Below, one piece after another: positions 32,020 through 40,514 of a DNA stretch of 64,000 nucleotides. The notes beneath the pieces were generated by a model that was not told the origin of the DNA, made no database searches, and saw only the letters and a program-made list of their open reading frames with translations. Source of the stretch: Parafannyhessea umbonata (GTDB lineage: Bacteria; Actinomycetota; Coriobacteriia; Coriobacteriales; Atopobiaceae); the NCBI RefSeq assembly GCF_012844235.1, contig NZ_JABAGR010000003.1, positions 62,001 to 126,000 of the forward strand, given 5' to 3'. The position numbers and the translations under genes are program-made. The stretch's first letter is position 1; each line of letters starts with the position of its first letter.

Positions 32020-32786
32020 TACTTCTCGGCTGGGTACACAACCTTGCGCATGCCCGCCCTCTTCAGGCGCACGATCTCCTCCTCGTCGGAGTTCTCGTCC
32101 GTCACGAGGATGTCCACCTGTGCGGCGCTGCCGTAGCGGAAGCTCGAGTTCGTTCCGATTTTCGTGCAATCCGCAACTAATATATGTGCGTCCGAATGCT
32201 CCAGCATGAGCGAGTTGATGCTCGTCTCGTGCGAGACGAGCGTGGTGATTCCACGGTCCGCGGAAAAGCCGGAGCAGCCGAGGATGGCCTTCGCGGCGTT
32301 GATGTGCTTGACGGTGGAGAGGGCGAACTCTCCCGACATGGACCACTTGGGCTGGCGGATCTCGCCGCCGGTGAGGATGACCGAGACGCCCGGGGGAGGG
32401 GTGAGCTGCAGAGCCTTGCCGTTGTTCGTGACGATGGTCACGTTCTGACTCGTGATGTGCTCGATCACGGAGAGCGCGGTGGAGCTCGTGTTGATGAAGA
32501 TGGTGTCGCCGTCCTCCACGAAGCGCGCCGCCTCCTCGGCGATGCTACGCTTCGCGAGGATTGCCGAGGAGTTGATGGGGCTGCCGAGGGGGTCTATCAG
32601 CTCCACGGAACCGTGCAGCCTGCGGACCATGCCCTTCTCGACCAAGAAGTCGAGGTCGCGCCGTATGGTGAGCGTCGAAACCCCGAACTCCTTCGCAAGC
32701 TCCGTCACCTTTGTGTTGCCCCGAGCGCTCAGCGTCTCGACGATTTCGGCTCGCCGGCTCTCGACAAGGCTCCTCGATGTGCCCAT
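32019..32786 (-). CDS. DeoR family regulator of the ascorbate-type operon
   Basis: A 255-residue DeoR/GlpR-type regulator. The winged helix (about 6-60) shows VTELAKEFGVSTLTIRRDLD; the C-terminal sugar-phosphate-binding domain has TNNGKAL, GGEIR and VADCTKIG, typical sites for the phosphorylated inducer. It is divergent from the PTS operon across a gap with six CGTTCA repeats, so is its likely repressor, as UlaR is in E. coli. Confidence 0.9.
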   Translation of the reverse strand: MGTSRSLVESRRAEIVETLSARGNTKVTELAKEFGVSTLTIRRDLDFLVEKGMVRRLHGSVELIDPLGSPINSSAILAKRSIAEEAARFVEDGDTIFINTSSTALSVIEHITSQNVTIVTNNGKALQLTPPPGVSVILTGGEIRQPKWSMSGEFALSTVKHINAAKAILGCSGFSADRGITTLVSHETSINSLMLEHSDAHILVADCTKIGTNSSFRYGSAAQVDILVTDENSDEEEIVRLKRAGMRKVVYPAEK

Positions 32787-32802
32787 ATAAGGCCCCTTCT
32801 AC

Positions 32803-32989
32803 CGTTCATCCGAGAAATACTACCGTTCACGGACGATAAAAAACAAATAAAACTGTGTTCGTACGTTCATGTGCACATTCTACGGTCGCCGAATCCAAGG
32901 CTCAAGAGAAAAAAAGAACGTTCAAACAAATATACAGAACGTTCAATACAATCACTAATAACGTTAAATACGAAATGGTTAACCGTTCA
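32803..32989. promoter_or_regulatory. six CGTTCA direct repeats: operator cluster
   Basis: CGTTCA occurs in one orientation at 32803, 32824, 32864, 32919, 32940 and 32984. Pairs are 21 bp apart (32803/32824 and 32919/32940), two helical turns. The last copy overlaps a weak -35 (TTCATA 32986-32991) which is 17 bp before -10 TAGTAT (33009-33014). DeoR repressors commonly bind such direct repeats. Confidence 0.75.
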
Positions 32990-33015
32990 TAACAAAATGA
33001 AACCGGCGTAGTATT

Positions 33016-33135
33016 CACCTCGAAATCGGAGGTGGGAACACCTCCAAAGGGTGGCTCGCAGAGGAGAGGCGAGCGGCCCGGAAGGCCGGTCGCAACATTG
33101 TGCCGGCATTTCAGCGAGCAGAAGCGGAGGAGGTG
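33016..33135 (+). promoter_or_regulatory. possible ribosome-site switch in the PTS operon leader
   Basis: CACCTC (33016-33021), GGAGGTG (33028-33034), CACCTCC (33039-33045) and the ribosome site GGAGGTG (33129-33135) occur in order. The third element can pair with the second (4-base loop) or with the ribosome site; the first competes for the second. This could gate translation of EIIA. Confidence 0.45.
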
Positions 33136-33141
33136 AAACAC

Positions 33142-33606
33142 ATGCTACTTCGTCAGTTGTTTGAGCTCAAGCACTACAACTTCGTGGACGAGCCGATGAG
33201 CTGGCAGGATGCCCTTCGCGAGTGCATCGATCCCCTGCTGGCAGATGGTAGCGTCGAGCCCGAGTACGCCGACTGCCTGATCGAGAACGTCGAGAAGCAC
33301 GGACCCTACATCGTCCTGCTTCCGGGCGTCGCGATGCCGCACGCGGTCGAGGGCGCCGTCGGAACCAACCGTGAGGCCATCAGCTTCATGCACGTGAAGG
33401 AGCCGGTCCACTTTGGCGCCGAGGACGATCCCGACACCACCGCGACGATCTTCTTCACGCTCAGTGATGTCGACGCGGACTCCCATCTGCAGAACATGCA
33501 GCACCTTGCTGCCGTCCTGTCCAACCCCGAGGTTGTCGAGCGCCTGAAGAGCGCCGAGAAGCCCGAGGATCTTCTCGAGATCGACGCGATTGTCGGCGAC
33601 GAGTAA
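33142..33606 (+). CDS. PTS EIIA component, ascorbate/fructose type
   Basis: A 154-residue EIIA of the mannitol/fructose/ascorbate class. LLPGVAMPHAVEG holds His67, the phosphorylated residue. It receives phosphate from HPr and passes it to EIIB. It is the first gene of the operon, 42 bases before EIIC. AGGAGGTGAAACAC precedes the ATG at 33142; the longer frame from 33100 is rejected. It corresponds to UlaC. Confidence 0.9.
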   Translation: MLLRQLFELKHYNFVDEPMSWQDALRECIDPLLADGSVEPEYADCLIENVEKHGPYIVLLPGVAMPHAVEGAVGTNREAISFMHVKEPVHFGAEDDPDTTATIFFTLSDVDADSHLQNMQHLAAVLSNPEVVERLKSAEKPEDLLEIDAIVGDE

Positions 33607-33648
33607 GCACAACCCCCGCGTGGGAGTTCATTATCAGAAGGAGTGTAC

Positions 33649-35265
33649 ATGGACATTTTGCTGGCAGCAGTGAATTGGTTCTCCAAGACCATCCTGTCCC
33701 AGCCTGCGTGGATCATCGGCATCATCGTCGTGATTGGCTACGCACTGCTTGGCAAGAAATGGTACGAGGTCCTCGCTGGCTTCATCAAGGCTTCCGTCGG
33801 ATACATGATTCTGTCCGTTGGTTCCAGCGGCCTTATTAACGTGTTCCGCCCGGTCATCGTTGGCCTCAAGGGTCGCTTCAACCTCTCTGCAATGGTCATC
33901 GACCCCTACTTCGGCAACAACGCCGTCGACGCGGGCGTCAAGGCGGCTCAGGCGGGCGACTTCTCGCTGGCGAACGTCTCGTTCCTCAAGGGCGCGAACA
34001 TCTCGCAGTACATGCTGCTTCTGCTCTTCGCCTACATCCTGAACATCGTTCTGGTCGCCGCCAAGAAGCACACCAAACTTCGCTCCATCTTCACCACCGG
34101 CAACGTCCAGGTTCAGCAGGCCGCGACCGCACTGTGGCTCATCATGTTCTGCTTCCCGGGCCTCGTTGGCGTTCCCGCCCTCATCTTCATGACGATCATC
34201 CTTGGCCTGTACTGGGCCGTCGGCTCCAACCTCACCATCGGGCCGACCCAGGAGCTCACCGATGGCGCCGGATTCGCAATCGGCCACCAGCAGATGTTCG
34301 GTATCTTCCTCGCCTCCAAGGCCGCTGGCTGGATGAACCGCCGCGATGAGGTCCGTCGCGCCAAGAAGCCCGGCAAGACCTCCGTCTTCGACAAGAAGCT
34401 CGAGGACATCGAGCTTCCCGGCTGGCTCTCCATGTTCAACGAGAACATGGTCTCCACGGCGATCCTGATGACCCTCTTCTTCGGCATCATCTTCATCGTC
34501 ATCGGCCCGGACTACCTCATCAAGCTGACCAAGGAGGGCACCCTCACCGGTAGCGCCGCGCTTGTCGAGGGCCAGAGCTTCGTCTTCTACATCCTCTACA
34601 ACTGCTTCCAGTTCGCCGTCTACCTGACCATCCTCCAGCTTGGTGTCCGCACCTTCGTCGCCGAGCTCACCGTCTCCTTCACCGGCATCTCCAGCAAGCT
34701 CCTCAAGGGCTCCGTGCCTGGCGTCGACTGCGCCGTCACCTTCGGCTTCGGCTCCAGCAACGCCGTCACCCTCGGCTTCATGGCCGGTGCCGTCGGTCAG
34801 TTCATCGCGATCGGCATCCTCCTCGTGACCAAGAGCCCCGTCCTCGTCGTCGCCGGCTTCATCCCCCTGTTCTTCGACAACGCCGTCCTCGGTGTGTACG
34901 CGAACAACAAGGGTGGCCTCAAGGCCTGCCTGATCATCCCGTTCATCTGCGGTCTCTGCCAGGTCTTCGGCTCCGCGCTCATCGCCTCCTGGGTCCAGAT
35001 GTACGCGTTCGGCGGCTACCTCGGCATGTTCGACTGGGCAACCGTCTGGCCTATCTTCACGGTCATCATGAAGTACCTCGGCTGGATTGGCGCCGCCATC
35101 GTCATCGCCTTCCTCATCATCATCCCGCAGCTCCAGTACAAGGCTGCCCCGAAGGACGAGAACGGCAACTCCGCCTACTTCCTCGAGGTCGAGGACTACG
35201 AGAAGTACGCCGAGTACCGTGACGCCGCCGAGAAGAAGGCAGTCGCGGAGGCAGAGGCCAAGTAG
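33649..35265 (+). CDS. ulaA: PTS ascorbate-type EIIC (UlaA-like)
   Basis: A 538-residue polytopic membrane protein of the ascorbate-type (AAT/SgaT) EIIC family. PGFGHQQ-like loops appear as GAGFAIGHQQMFG, and TFGFGSSNAVTLGFMAGA is a conserved substrate-site block. It is longer than E. coli UlaA (465 residues), with a hydrophilic insert near 225-255 and a charged C-tail. Substrate is L-ascorbate or a similar sugar acid. The start at 33649 follows AAGGAGTGTAC. Confidence 0.9.
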   Translation: MDILLAAVNWFSKTILSQPAWIIGIIVVIGYALLGKKWYEVLAGFIKASVGYMILSVGSSGLINVFRPVIVGLKGRFNLSAMVIDPYFGNNAVDAGVKAAQAGDFSLANVSFLKGANISQYMLLLLFAYILNIVLVAAKKHTKLRSIFTTGNVQVQQAATALWLIMFCFPGLVGVPALIFMTIILGLYWAVGSNLTIGPTQELTDGAGFAIGHQQMFGIFLASKAAGWMNRRDEVRRAKKPGKTSVFDKKLEDIELPGWLSMFNENMVSTAILMTLFFGIIFIVIGPDYLIKLTKEGTLTGSAALVEGQSFVFYILYNCFQFAVYLTILQLGVRTFVAELTVSFTGISSKLLKGSVPGVDCAVTFGFGSSNAVTLGFMAGAVGQFIAIGILLVTKSPVLVVAGFIPLFFDNAVLGVYANNKGGLKACLIIPFICGLCQVFGSALIASWVQMYAFGGYLGMFDWATVWPIFTVIMKYLGWIGAAIVIAFLIIIPQLQYKAAPKDENGNSAYFLEVEDYEKYAEYRDAAEKKAVAEAEAK

Positions 35266-35293
35266 GCCACCCCTCCGGTCCGTATGGTTCCAA

Positions 35294-35327
35294 GCGGCCG
35301 GCAACACGACCTGAGGTTGTCGGCCGC
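35294..35327 (+). terminator. intercistronic hairpin between EIIC and EIIB genes
   Basis: A 12-bp stem with one mismatch (35294-35305 with 35316-35327) and a 10-base loop, without T run. It may protect the upstream transcript or tune the level of EIIB. Confidence 0.5.
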
Positions 35328-35383
35328 ACTCCCACTCTCAAGTCAAGACGCGGCATTCGTCCGCAAAGCGAAAGGTCGTAAAA

Positions 35384-35695
35384 ATGGCAGCAAAGATTCT
35401 GTGCGCGTGCGCTAACGGCTCCGGTACCTCCCTGATGATGCAGCTCACCGTCGAGCGCGTCGCCAAGAAGCTCAACATGGACGTCTCCCAGGTTCACCAC
35501 TGCGCGCTTGCGGAGGGAACCTCCACGGCAACCAACTATGACATCGCCTGCTTCCCGCGCAACTTCGAGAACATGTTCAAGTCCGCCGCCGATACCGGCA
35601 AGGTCGTCTGCATCCCCCTGAAGAACGTCCTCTCCGACAAGGAGATCGAGGAGAAGTTCGTCGAGGCCGGTCTGGACAAGAAGTTCGCAAAGTAG
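35384..35695 (+). CDS. ulaB: PTS EIIB component, ascorbate type
   Basis: A 103-residue EIIB. CACANGSGTSLMM places the phosphocysteine at Cys9, followed by the phosphate loop. It takes phosphate from EIIA and gives it to the sugar bound by EIIC. The E. coli order is EIIC, EIIB, EIIA; here EIIA is first. Confidence 0.92.
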   Translation: MAAKILCACANGSGTSLMMQLTVERVAKKLNMDVSQVHHCALAEGTSTATNYDIACFPRNFENMFKSAADTGKVVCIPLKNVLSDKEIEEKFVEAGLDKKFAK

Positions 35696-35743
35696 GTCGT
35701 CCGCAATCATCGCGTTCGCATCGAGGCTTGAGGAGGCCTATTA

Positions 35744-36802
35744 ATGAGGTACGAGAAGAAGGTGCTCGCTACCGACATGGTCAAGTGCTATGCCATCGGC
35801 ATGGTCGAGGCGGCGGGCGAGAAGAGCTTTGTCGTCGCGACCGAGAAGGACGGTCCCATCCGCCGCTTCGCGCTCGACGGCACCCAGAGGGAGAACGTCT
35901 GCGACGGCCCTGGCGGCGTCATGACGGTCATGCAGACCCCTGGCCGCACCGACCAGCTCATGAGCACGTACAAGTTCTTCTCGCCGAACTTTGGTGGCGA
36001 CGACGCGAAGATCGTGACGTACACGCGTCAGGGCGACGGCTCCTGGAAGCGCCAGGTCCTGTGTGACCTTCCCTACGTGCACCGCTTCGGCGTGCTCGAG
36101 GGTGCCGACGGACAGAAGTGGCTCATTGCCTGCACGATCAAGTCCGCCTGTCGCGAGTTCAAGAACGACTGGAAGACCCCGGGCGCCGTATACGCGGCGA
36201 AGCTTCCCGGCAACCTCGAGGACTTTGACGAGGACCACCAGCTCGAGCTGACGTGCATCGCGAACTGCCAGCTCCAGAACCACGGCTTCTACACCGCCCC
36301 CGACCGCAGCTACGCGCTCGTGGGAACGGCCGCCGGCGCCTTCCGCTACGTGCCGCCCGCGTCCGACGGCGACGAGTGGCAGATCGACTGCCTCGTCGTC
36401 CAGCCCACGAGTGACATGTGCATGGTCGACCTGGACGGCGACGGCAAGGAGGAGATGGTCACCATCTCCACGTTCCACGGCGACACCCTGTCCGTCTGGC
36501 ACGAGGGCGCGGAGCCCGACACCTACGAGAAGGTCTGGGAGGACCCGCAGAAGCGCGCCTTCCTGCACGCGATCTGGTCTGGCAAGCTCGCCGGCGAGTC
36601 CTGCGCGCTTCTGGGCAATCGCAAGGACGGCCGGGACCTGCTGAGGCTGTATTACGAGAACGGCGAGTACCGCGTCGAGATCATCGACCACGACTGCGGC
36701 CCCGCGAACGTGTGGGCCTTCGAGGACGGTGGCGTCGACCACATCATCTCGGCCAACCGCGAGACGAACGAGGTTGCGCTCTACGCGGTCCACGCCGAGT
36801 AG
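35744..36802 (+). CDS. predicted beta-propeller (VCBS/FG-GAP-like) protein of unknown role
   Basis: A 352-residue soluble protein without a signal peptide. MVDLDGDGKEEMVTIS (about residue 226) is the Asp-rich calcium loop of FG-GAP/VCBS repeats, and similar strand patterns recur (for example GVLEGADGQKWLIACTI and AIWSGKLAGESCALL). This points to a beta-propeller. It sits between EIIB and UlaG, the spot used for pathway enzymes. It has no known function; a role as epimerase, lactonase helper or sugar-acid binding protein is possible but unproven. Confidence 0.7.
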   Translation: MRYEKKVLATDMVKCYAIGMVEAAGEKSFVVATEKDGPIRRFALDGTQRENVCDGPGGVMTVMQTPGRTDQLMSTYKFFSPNFGGDDAKIVTYTRQGDGSWKRQVLCDLPYVHRFGVLEGADGQKWLIACTIKSACREFKNDWKTPGAVYAAKLPGNLEDFDEDHQLELTCIANCQLQNHGFYTAPDRSYALVGTAAGAFRYVPPASDGDEWQIDCLVVQPTSDMCMVDLDGDGKEEMVTISTFHGDTLSVWHEGAEPDTYEKVWEDPQKRAFLHAIWSGKLAGESCALLGNRKDGRDLLRLYYENGEYRVEIIDHDCGPANVWAFEDGGVDHIISANRETNEVALYAVHAE

Positions 36803-36827
36803 GAAAGCGGCTTTTCTCGCCCAGGCG

Positions 36828-36847
36828 TCTAAACGAACGTATTTAGA
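36828..36847. promoter_or_regulatory. small dyad before ulaG
   Basis: TCTAAA (36828-36833) and TTTAGA (36842-36847) form a perfect 6-bp dyad overlapping the ulaG ribosome-site region. A TTCTCGCCC motif (36814-36822) precedes it. Confidence 0.35.
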
Positions 36848-36857
36848 GGAGATTTCA

Positions 36858-37976
36858 ATGTCTGCTATCGACGAAGTCACCCGCGAGGGTTGGATCATGA
36901 ACACGTTCCCCGAGTGGGGCACGTGGCTGAACGAGGACATCGAGAACGCTGTCGTTCCCGAGGGCAACGTCAAGATGTGGTGGCTCGGCTGCACCGGAAT
37001 GTGGGTGAAGACCCCCGGTGACGCCAACATCACCATCGACCTATGGACCGGCAACGGCAAGCGCACCCACGGCAACGGCCTCATGAAGGTCGGCCACCAG
37101 ATGGCCAACATGGCCGGCGTCCGCGCCATGCAGCCCAACCTGCGCAACATCCCCTATGTCTTCGACCCCTTCGCGTTCAAGCACGTCGACGCCGTGCTGG
37201 CCACCCACTACCACCAGGACCACATGTCCAAGGAGTGGGCCGCCCACGTCGTGAAGTCCGGCATGACCACCACCGACGAGAACGGCAACGAGATTCCCGT
37301 ACCGTTCATCGGTCCGGAGAAGTCCGCCGAGTTCTGGCGCAAGTGGGGCGTGCCCGAGGACCGCATCAGGGTCGTCAAGCCCGGAGACAAGATCAAGATC
37401 AAGGACATGACCATCGTCGCCATGGACTCCTTCGACCGCACCTGCATCACCACGACCGACTCCACGGGCCCCGACCGCGAGGACCTCTGGGGCAAGTGCC
37501 CGATGGACATGGACGAGAAGGCCGTGAACTACCTGCTCGTCACCCCGGGTGGCAACATCTACCACTCCGGTGACTCCCACTACTCCATCTACTTCGCGAA
37601 GCACGGCAAGGACATCATGAAGGAGTACGGCGGCGTCGACGTCTGCTTTGGCTCCTTCGGGTGCAACCCGGTCGGCATCCAGGACAAGATGGAGGCCACC
37701 GACATCCTGCGCATGGCCGAGGCCCTGCAGGCGAAGGTCGTCATCCCCATCCACTGGGACGTCTGGACCAACTTCATGGCCGACCAGCGCGAGATCGAGG
37801 TCCTCTACCAGATGCGCAAGGACCGTCTGGGCTATACCTTCCACCCGTACTACTGGCAGCCCGGCGGCGACTACACGTACCCCCTCGACAAGGACAAGAA
37901 GGAGTACATGTACGATCGCGGCTTCCACGACTGCTTCGACCACGAGCCGAACGTCCCGTTCCGCTCTGTCCTCTAA
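36858..37976 (+). CDS. ulaG: L-ascorbate-6-phosphate lactonase
   Basis: A 372-residue metallo-beta-lactamase-fold lactonase, collinear with E. coli UlaG. WWLGCTGMWVKT, ATHYHQDHMS (metal-binding HxHxDH), YHSGDSHYS and IPIHWD contain the ligands. It opens the lactone ring of ascorbate 6-phosphate. This is the strongest evidence that the operon serves an ascorbate-type substrate. AGAGGAGATTTCA precedes the ATG. Confidence 0.95.
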   Translation: MSAIDEVTREGWIMNTFPEWGTWLNEDIENAVVPEGNVKMWWLGCTGMWVKTPGDANITIDLWTGNGKRTHGNGLMKVGHQMANMAGVRAMQPNLRNIPYVFDPFAFKHVDAVLATHYHQDHMSKEWAAHVVKSGMTTTDENGNEIPVPFIGPEKSAEFWRKWGVPEDRIRVVKPGDKIKIKDMTIVAMDSFDRTCITTTDSTGPDREDLWGKCPMDMDEKAVNYLLVTPGGNIYHSGDSHYSIYFAKHGKDIMKEYGGVDVCFGSFGCNPVGIQDKMEATDILRMAEALQAKVVIPIHWDVWTNFMADQREIEVLYQMRKDRLGYTFHPYYWQPGGDYTYPLDKDKKEYMYDRGFHDCFDHEPNVPFRSVL

Positions 37977-37988
37977 GGGGTCCTGCAG

Positions 37989-38699
37989 ATGATGCTCAAG
38001 GAACTGCGCGAGAAGGTCTACGAGGCCAACATGGACCTTCCCAAGCACGGGCTCGTCGTCTTCACGTGGGGCAACGCCTCTGAGATCGACCGCGAGAAGG
38101 GCCTGTTCGTGATCAAGCCCTCCGGCGTGGCCTACGAAGACCTCTCGCCCGAGTACATGGTCGTGTGCGACATGGACGGAAACGTGGTCGAGGGTGACCT
38201 CAACCCGTCCTCCGACACCGCGACCCACGCGTGCCTGTACCGTTCCTGGGAGAACGTCGGCGGCATCGTGCACACGCACTCCACCGTCGCCACTGCCTGG
38301 GCGCAGGCCGGCCGCTCCATCCCGTGCTACGGCACGACCCAGGCCGACTACTTCTATGGTGAGGTTCCCTGCATGAGGGGCCTCACCAAGGAGGAGATCG
38401 AGGAGGCCTACGAGCTGAACACGGGCAACGTGATCGTCGAGGGCTTCAAGGGCAAGGACCCCATGGCCCAGCCGGGCTGCCTGGTGCGCAACCACGGCCC
38501 CTTCACGTGGGGCAAGGACGCGGCGGCGGCCGTGTACCACGCCGTCGTAGTCGAGGAGGTCGCGAAGATGTCCCGCGACGCGGAGCTGCTCTGCGTCGCC
38601 GCCGGTCGCGCGATATCCGAGGCCGAGGCTCCGCAGTACCTGCTTGACAAGCACTACATGCGCAAGCATGGCCCCAACGCCTACTACGGACAGAAGTAG
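37989..38699 (+). CDS. ulaF: L-ribulose-5-phosphate 4-epimerase
   Basis: A 236-residue class II aldolase-like epimerase. [14 protein letters not shown] in the form [12 protein letters not shown] (metal ligands) and the later RNHGPFTWG are diagnostic. It turns L-ribulose 5-phosphate into D-xylulose 5-phosphate, the last step before the pentose phosphate pathway. It lies 12 bases after ulaG. Confidence 0.94.
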   Translation: MMLKELREKVYEANMDLPKHGLVVFTWGNASEIDREKGLFVIKPSGVAYEDLSPEYMVVCDMDGNVVEGDLNPSSDTATHACLYRSWENVGGIVHTHSTVATAWAQAGRSIPCYGTTQADYFYGEVPCMRGLTKEEIEEAYELNTGNVIVEGFKGKDPMAQPGCLVRNHGPFTWGKDAAAAVYHAVVVEEVAKMSRDAELLCVAAGRAISEAEAPQYLLDKHYMRKHGPNAYYGQK

Positions 38700-38731
38700 C
38701 GCATAGGACTGATAAGGCGCAGTACGAGAGG

Positions 38732-38768
38732 AGGGGCGCTCTCATGGCACGACCATGGGGGCGCCCTT
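38732..38768 (+). terminator. intercistronic hairpin between ulaF and ulaE
   Basis: GGGCGC pairs with GCGCCC and CATGG with CCATG in one stem-loop (38732-38768), followed by only TTGT. It is likely a processing or partial-termination element. Confidence 0.45.
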
Positions 38769-38785
38769 GTAGAAAGGGACCATAC

Positions 38786-39646
38786 ATGAGCAGGCAATAC
38801 AGGCTCGGCCTATACGAGAAGGCGACTCCTGCGGAGCTCTCGTGGGAGGAGCGTCTCCAGGTTGCGGCCGAGTGCGGGTTCGACTACATGGAGATCTCCG
38901 TCGACGAGTCCGACGCACGCCAGGCCAGGCTCGATTGGACGCCCGCGGAGCGTGCGGCCGTAGTCAAGGCAATGCGCGACACCGGGATCCCCCTGGGCTC
39001 CATGTGCCTTTCCGGGCACCGCAAGTGGCCGTTCGGCGCCAAGGACCCCAAGAAGAGGGCTTATAGCCTCGAGATGATGGACAAGGCGCTTGAGCTCGCC
39101 TGCGACCTTGGGCTCCACGTGATCCAGCTCGCCGGATACGATGCGTACTACGACGAGGACAAGTGGGACGGCTCGCGTGAGTGCTTCTCCGAGAACCTCG
39201 CGAAGGCGACCGAGATGGCCGCCGCCGCTGGCGTCGTCCTCGGCTTCGAGACCATGGAGACGCCGTTCATGGACACGGTTCGCAAGGCCATGGCCTATGT
39301 AGACGAGGTGAACAGCCCCTACCTGGGCGTCTATCCCGACGTGGGCAACCTCACGAACGCGTCCCTCCTCTACGGCAACACCGTCGCCGACGACATCGCT
39401 TGCGGCCGCGGCCACATCTTCGCCGCGCACATGAAGGCGACGAAGGCCGGCCAGTACCGTGACATGCTCTTCGGCGAGGGCACGACCGACTACGAGGGCG
39501 CGCTGAGCCAGCTGGTTCCCCAGGGAGTGCGTCGTTACGTGTGCGAGATGTGGTATCTCGGTTCCCCCGAGTGGAAGCAGGACGTCGCACACGCCTCAAG
39601 CTTTGTAAGGGAGAAGATCGACTCCGCCATGGAGGGACTCTCCTAA
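38786..39646 (+). CDS. ulaE: L-xylulose-5-phosphate 3-epimerase
   Basis: A 286-residue TIM-barrel epimerase. YMEISVDESDARQARLDW, MCLSGHRKWPFG, ETMETPFMD and HMKATKAGQYRD match UlaE/SgbU. It interconverts L-xylulose and L-ribulose 5-phosphates, upstream of UlaF. The start at 38786 follows AAAGGGACC. Confidence 0.94.
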   Translation: MSRQYRLGLYEKATPAELSWEERLQVAAECGFDYMEISVDESDARQARLDWTPAERAAVVKAMRDTGIPLGSMCLSGHRKWPFGAKDPKKRAYSLEMMDKALELACDLGLHVIQLAGYDAYYDEDKWDGSRECFSENLAKATEMAAAAGVVLGFETMETPFMDTVRKAMAYVDEVNSPYLGVYPDVGNLTNASLLYGNTVADDIACGRGHIFAAHMKATKAGQYRDMLFGEGTTDYEGALSQLVPQGVRRYVCEMWYLGSPEWKQDVAHASSFVREKIDSAMEGLS

Positions 39647-39655
39647 GCATTGGGC

Positions 39656-39692
39656 AGGCCCCGGCAGCCCCCCTCTGCCGAGGCCTTGCTTT
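39656..39692 (+). terminator. hairpin after ulaE
   Basis: AGGCCCCGGCAG (39656-39667) pairs with CTGCCGAGGCCT (39675-39686), one mismatch, 7-base loop, followed by TGCTTT. It may end part of the ula transcript before the transaldolase gene. Confidence 0.6.
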
Positions 39693-39761
39693 AGACAACC
39701 ACGCCGGCCGTCAGGTGGTCTGCGCCGCCGACGCTGGCTCTACTAGAGAAGGAAAAGGAAC

Positions 39762-40445
39762 ATGAAGTTCTTTATCGACACCGCGGACCTGGACGACATC
39801 CGCGAGGCGGCGAGCTGGGGAATCCTCTCCGGCGTCACCACCAACCCGAGCCTGTACGCCAAGACCGGCGGAAAGCTGGCGGACTTCGAGGACCACATGG
39901 TCAAGATCTGCCACATCTGCGAGGGCCTTCCCGTCTCCGCGGAGTCCACGGCCGAGACCACCGAGGGCATGATCGCCGAGGCCGAGCACCTCGCCTCCCT
40001 CGCGCCCAACATCGTCGTCAAGCTCTCCGTGACCGAGCAGTCCCTGCCCGCGATCCACCACCTCGCGCAGGAGGGCATCCGCGTCAACATGACGCTCGTG
40101 TTCTCCGCGACCCAGGCGCTCCTGGGCGCCCGCGCCGGCGCGCGCTACATCAGCCCGTTCGTCGGCCGCTTCGATGACATCGGCGACGAGGGCCTCGACC
40201 ACCTCGCCGAGATGGTGACCGCCGTCCACAACTTCAGGTACGGCTACTGGGACGAGGAGGGCGGCCCCGAGATCATCACCGCCTCCGTGCGCACCCCGCA
40301 CCACGTGACCCAGGCGGCGCTCCTCGGCGCGGACATCGCGACCGTGCCGTTCGGCGCCCTGAAGAAGTGCGTGCACCACCCGCTCACCGACCGCGGCCTC
40401 GAGCTCTTCGCCGCCGACTGGGCGAAGGTCACCGCCGAGAACTAG
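39762..40445 (+). CDS. transaldolase / fructose-6-phosphate aldolase family protein
   Basis: A 227-residue short transaldolase (TalC/MipB type). MKFFIDTADLDDIREA, VTTNPSLYAK, NIVVKLSVTEQ (Schiff-base Lys), and ARYISPFVGRFDD are conserved. With the transketolase that follows it feeds D-xylulose 5-phosphate into glycolysis. TalC enzymes can be transaldolases or F6P aldolases; sequence alone does not separate these here. Confidence 0.9.
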   Translation: MKFFIDTADLDDIREAASWGILSGVTTNPSLYAKTGGKLADFEDHMVKICHICEGLPVSAESTAETTEGMIAEAEHLASLAPNIVVKLSVTEQSLPAIHHLAQEGIRVNMTLVFSATQALLGARAGARYISPFVGRFDDIGDEGLDHLAEMVTAVHNFRYGYWDEEGGPEIITASVRTPHHVTQAALLGADIATVPFGALKKCVHHPLTDRGLELFAADWAKVTAEN

Positions 40446-40454
40446 GGTAGACTT

Positions 40455-40491
40455 AAGCGGCAGGACGCAAGAGGTGCGTCTTGCCGCTTTT
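40455..40491 (+). terminator. terminator-like hairpin between transaldolase and transketolase
   Basis: A 14-bp stem with one G-U pair (40455-40468 with 40476-40489), 7-base loop and TTTT. It probably gives partial termination inside the operon. Confidence 0.65.
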
Positions 40492-40514
40492 GACGAAGAG
40501 GGAGGTACCACCAC

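Noticed and set aside
33634-35307. A 557-codon minus-strand frame opposite the EIIC gene
   Set aside because: Low-complexity acidic translation (Asp, Glu, Val, Leu) typical of a shadow of membrane-protein codons.
37041-38669. A 542-codon minus-strand frame opposite ulaG and ulaF
   Set aside because: Shadow of the UlaG and UlaF genes; the sense proteins match known families along their full length.
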